A stretch of 7,614 nucleotides of DNA, taken from positions 1 to 7,614 of the forward strand of contig BEII01000065.1 in assembly GCA_002898935.1 (NCBI GenBank), written 5' to 3'. Positions 6,760-7,614 of the stretch are shown here, piece after piece (position 1 is the first letter of the stretch; every line of letters starts with the position of its first letter). The notes beneath the pieces were generated by a model, which did not search any database, was not told the DNA's origin, and was given only the letters and a program-made list of their open reading frames with translations. The translations under genes and the position numbers were made by a program. The DNA comes from a bacterium HR32. Lineage in GTDB: Bacteria > Sysuimicrobiota > Sysuimicrobiia > Sysuimicrobiales > Sysuimicrobiaceae.

Positions 6760-6849
6760 ACAGCACCTCCTGACGACTCGATGTGCGCCGCGCGCGTGCG
6801 GCACCCGGCCTCCGGCGGCCGCCGCCGTCACCACGTCGCGGCTCGGGGT
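6760..6849 (-). other. GC-rich intergenic region with palindrome and hairpin potential
   Basis: This 90-base gap between the lipid kinase stop and the NEW3 start holds a 12-base perfect palindrome CGGCGGCCGCCG (6813-6824, including a NotI site) and a stem GCCGC (6787-6791) with GCGGC (6798-6802) around a six-base loop. Neither is followed by a U-run on the minus strand. No convincing -35/-10 pair was found here. The structures could slow or attenuate transcription into the ABC operon, or be a by-product of base composition. Confidence 0.3.
6764..6772 (-). promoter_or_regulatory. Ribosome binding site that sets the NEW3 protein start
   Basis: On the minus strand CAGGAGGTG (6772-6764) places GGAGG six bases before the GTG at 6759. 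This start gives a short basic n-region directly before the signal-peptide core. The longer in-frame reading (to about 6834) would add 25 low-complexity residues upstream of the ribosome binding site. Confidence 0.75.
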
Positions 6850-7614
6850 CTACGTCGGTGATCCGGGGAAGGCCTTGCTCACACCTCCCTTTTCTACCAT
6901 ACCGACCGGTTTCAACCTCGCCTCCGGCACCAAGACGTCCAGGGCCTGCGGGTGCAGGCGGAAGTGCGCTGGGGTACGGCCCACGGGCTCGCCGTCCGCG
7001 TGCACGGAGAGCGGCGGGTCTGACTCCACCACCAGCTCGCGGCAGGAGGCACGCGCGACCTTCGGGTGGGCCAGGTGCCGGCCCGCGTACAAGAGCGGCA
7101 GCACCCACAGGACCTCCACCTTGCGGATGTCGCCGATGCGCACCACCTCCAGGGCACCGTCGTCGGGGAGCGCAAACGGGCACATCCGCACGCCTCCCGC
7201 GTACGCAGGGGTGTTGCCCACCGCTACGAGGAACACTCGGGCCCGCCACCGCTCCCGGTCCGTCCGCACCTCCACCTCCTGCGGGCGGTACGCCACCAGG
7301 GTACGGAAGATCCCGACCACGTACATGGCGGTGCCCCGGAACAGCTTCGTCCGCTCGTTCACCCAGCGGGCCACCTCCGCGTCGAACCCCACGCCAGCGA
7401 CGTTCACGAAGCACCGGCCGTTCACCTCACCCACGTCCACGCGCCGCCGGCGCCCCGACAGCAGGGCGTCCGCTGCGCCCCCAGGGCCCCGAGCCACACC
7501 CAGACAGGTGGCGAAGTCGTTGGCCGTACCCAGGGCCACGAGCCCGAGGGCCACCCGCCCCAGAGCGCCCGCGCGCCACAGCCCGTTGGTGACCTCGTTG
7601 GCCGTCCCGTCCCC
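6850..7614 (-). CDS. Diacylglycerol kinase-family lipid kinase (YegS/DagK-like), 5'-truncated by the window edge
   Basis: This cytosolic or membrane-associated kinase is predicted to phosphorylate diacylglycerol or a related lipid with ATP, recycling diacylglycerol into phospholipid synthesis. The frame enters from the window end: the first visible codons read GDGTANEVTNGL, the nucleotide-binding GGDGTxNEVxNGL motif, so the GTG at 7554 is internal. Next come LVALGTANDFA (about visible residues 25-35), GVGFDAEV at 74-81, the metal-site region GNTPAYAGGVRMCPFALPDDGALEVV at about 133-158 (split here as GNTPAYAGG and PDDGALEVV), and DGEP at 208-211 with the conserved catalytic Asp. About 254 residues are visible of a usual 290-330, so some 50 N-terminal residues lie beyond the edge. 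It ends at TAG 6852-6850 after a basic tail (SKAFPGSPT). It may be read through into the NEW3-ABC operon, but the 90-base gap leaves this open. Confidence 0.92.
   Translation of the reverse strand, partial: GDGTANEVTNGLWRAGALGRVALGLVALGTANDFATCLGVARGPGGAADALLSGRRRRVDVGEVNGRCFVNVAGVGFDAEVARWVNERTKLFRGTAMYVVGIFRTLVAYRPQEVEVRTDRERWRARVFLVAVGNTPAYAGGVRMCPFALPDDGALEVVRIGDIRKVEVLWVLPLLYAGRHLAHPKVARASCRELVVESDPPLSVHADGEPVGRTPAHFRLHPQALDVLVPEARLKPVGMVEKGGVSKAFPGSPT

Noticed and set aside
6887..6915. Possible minus-strand promoter in an AT-richer patch (TTGAAA at 6915-6910, TATGGT at 6901-6896)
   Set aside because: The spacing between the hexamers is only eight bases, and the 17-base position holds AAAGGG, so no valid sigma-70 type pair is formed.

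Overview
This is a gene-dense, very GC-rich bacterial window with eight protein genes, two of them cut by the window edges. Codon use strongly favours G or C in third positions, three of the eight genes start at GTG, and several have near-perfect Shine-Dalgarno sequences (such as AAGGAGGTG). The gene set (Lgt prolipoprotein transferase, a YegS/DagK-type lipid kinase, a NEW3-domain membrane protein with an ABC-2 exporter) is bacterial. The style resembles high-GC, often thermophilic lineages such as Limnochordia/Thermaerobacter-like Bacillota or related candidate phyla. That placement is an impression from gene content and was not tested. No rRNA, tRNA, CRISPR array, insertion sequence or phage gene was seen.

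Layout: the window splits into two convergent blocks. The plus-strand block (1-3583) holds the 3' part of lgt and then a tight three-gene cluster: a class II aldolase-like protein with a large unrecognised N-terminal domain, a zinc-dependent medium-chain dehydrogenase with a long N-terminal lead, and a small one-domain cupin with an apparent four-histidine metal site. Spacings of 9 and 25 bases suggest that the three are cotranscribed. They look like enzymes of one small-molecule pathway (aldol or epimerase chemistry, alcohol/ketone redox, and a metal-dependent cupin step), but the sequence does not show the substrate.

The minus-strand block (7614-3684) begins with a diacylglycerol kinase-like gene whose start lies beyond the window. 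After a 90-base GC-rich gap come three genes: a secreted, C-terminally membrane-anchored protein with three Ig-like NEW3-type repeats, an ABC ATPase and an ABC-2 permease. The last three are joined by 4-base stop/start overlaps (ATGA and GTGA), a strong sign of translational coupling and of one functional export or remodelling unit. The two blocks meet in a 100-base convergent gap at 3584-3683 that has no obvious intrinsic terminator. No gene-free stretch exceeds about 100 bases.

The best candidates for something undescribed are the aldolase fusion with its altered active site, together with its dehydrogenase and cupin partners, and the role of the NEW3 protein in the ABC-2 operon.
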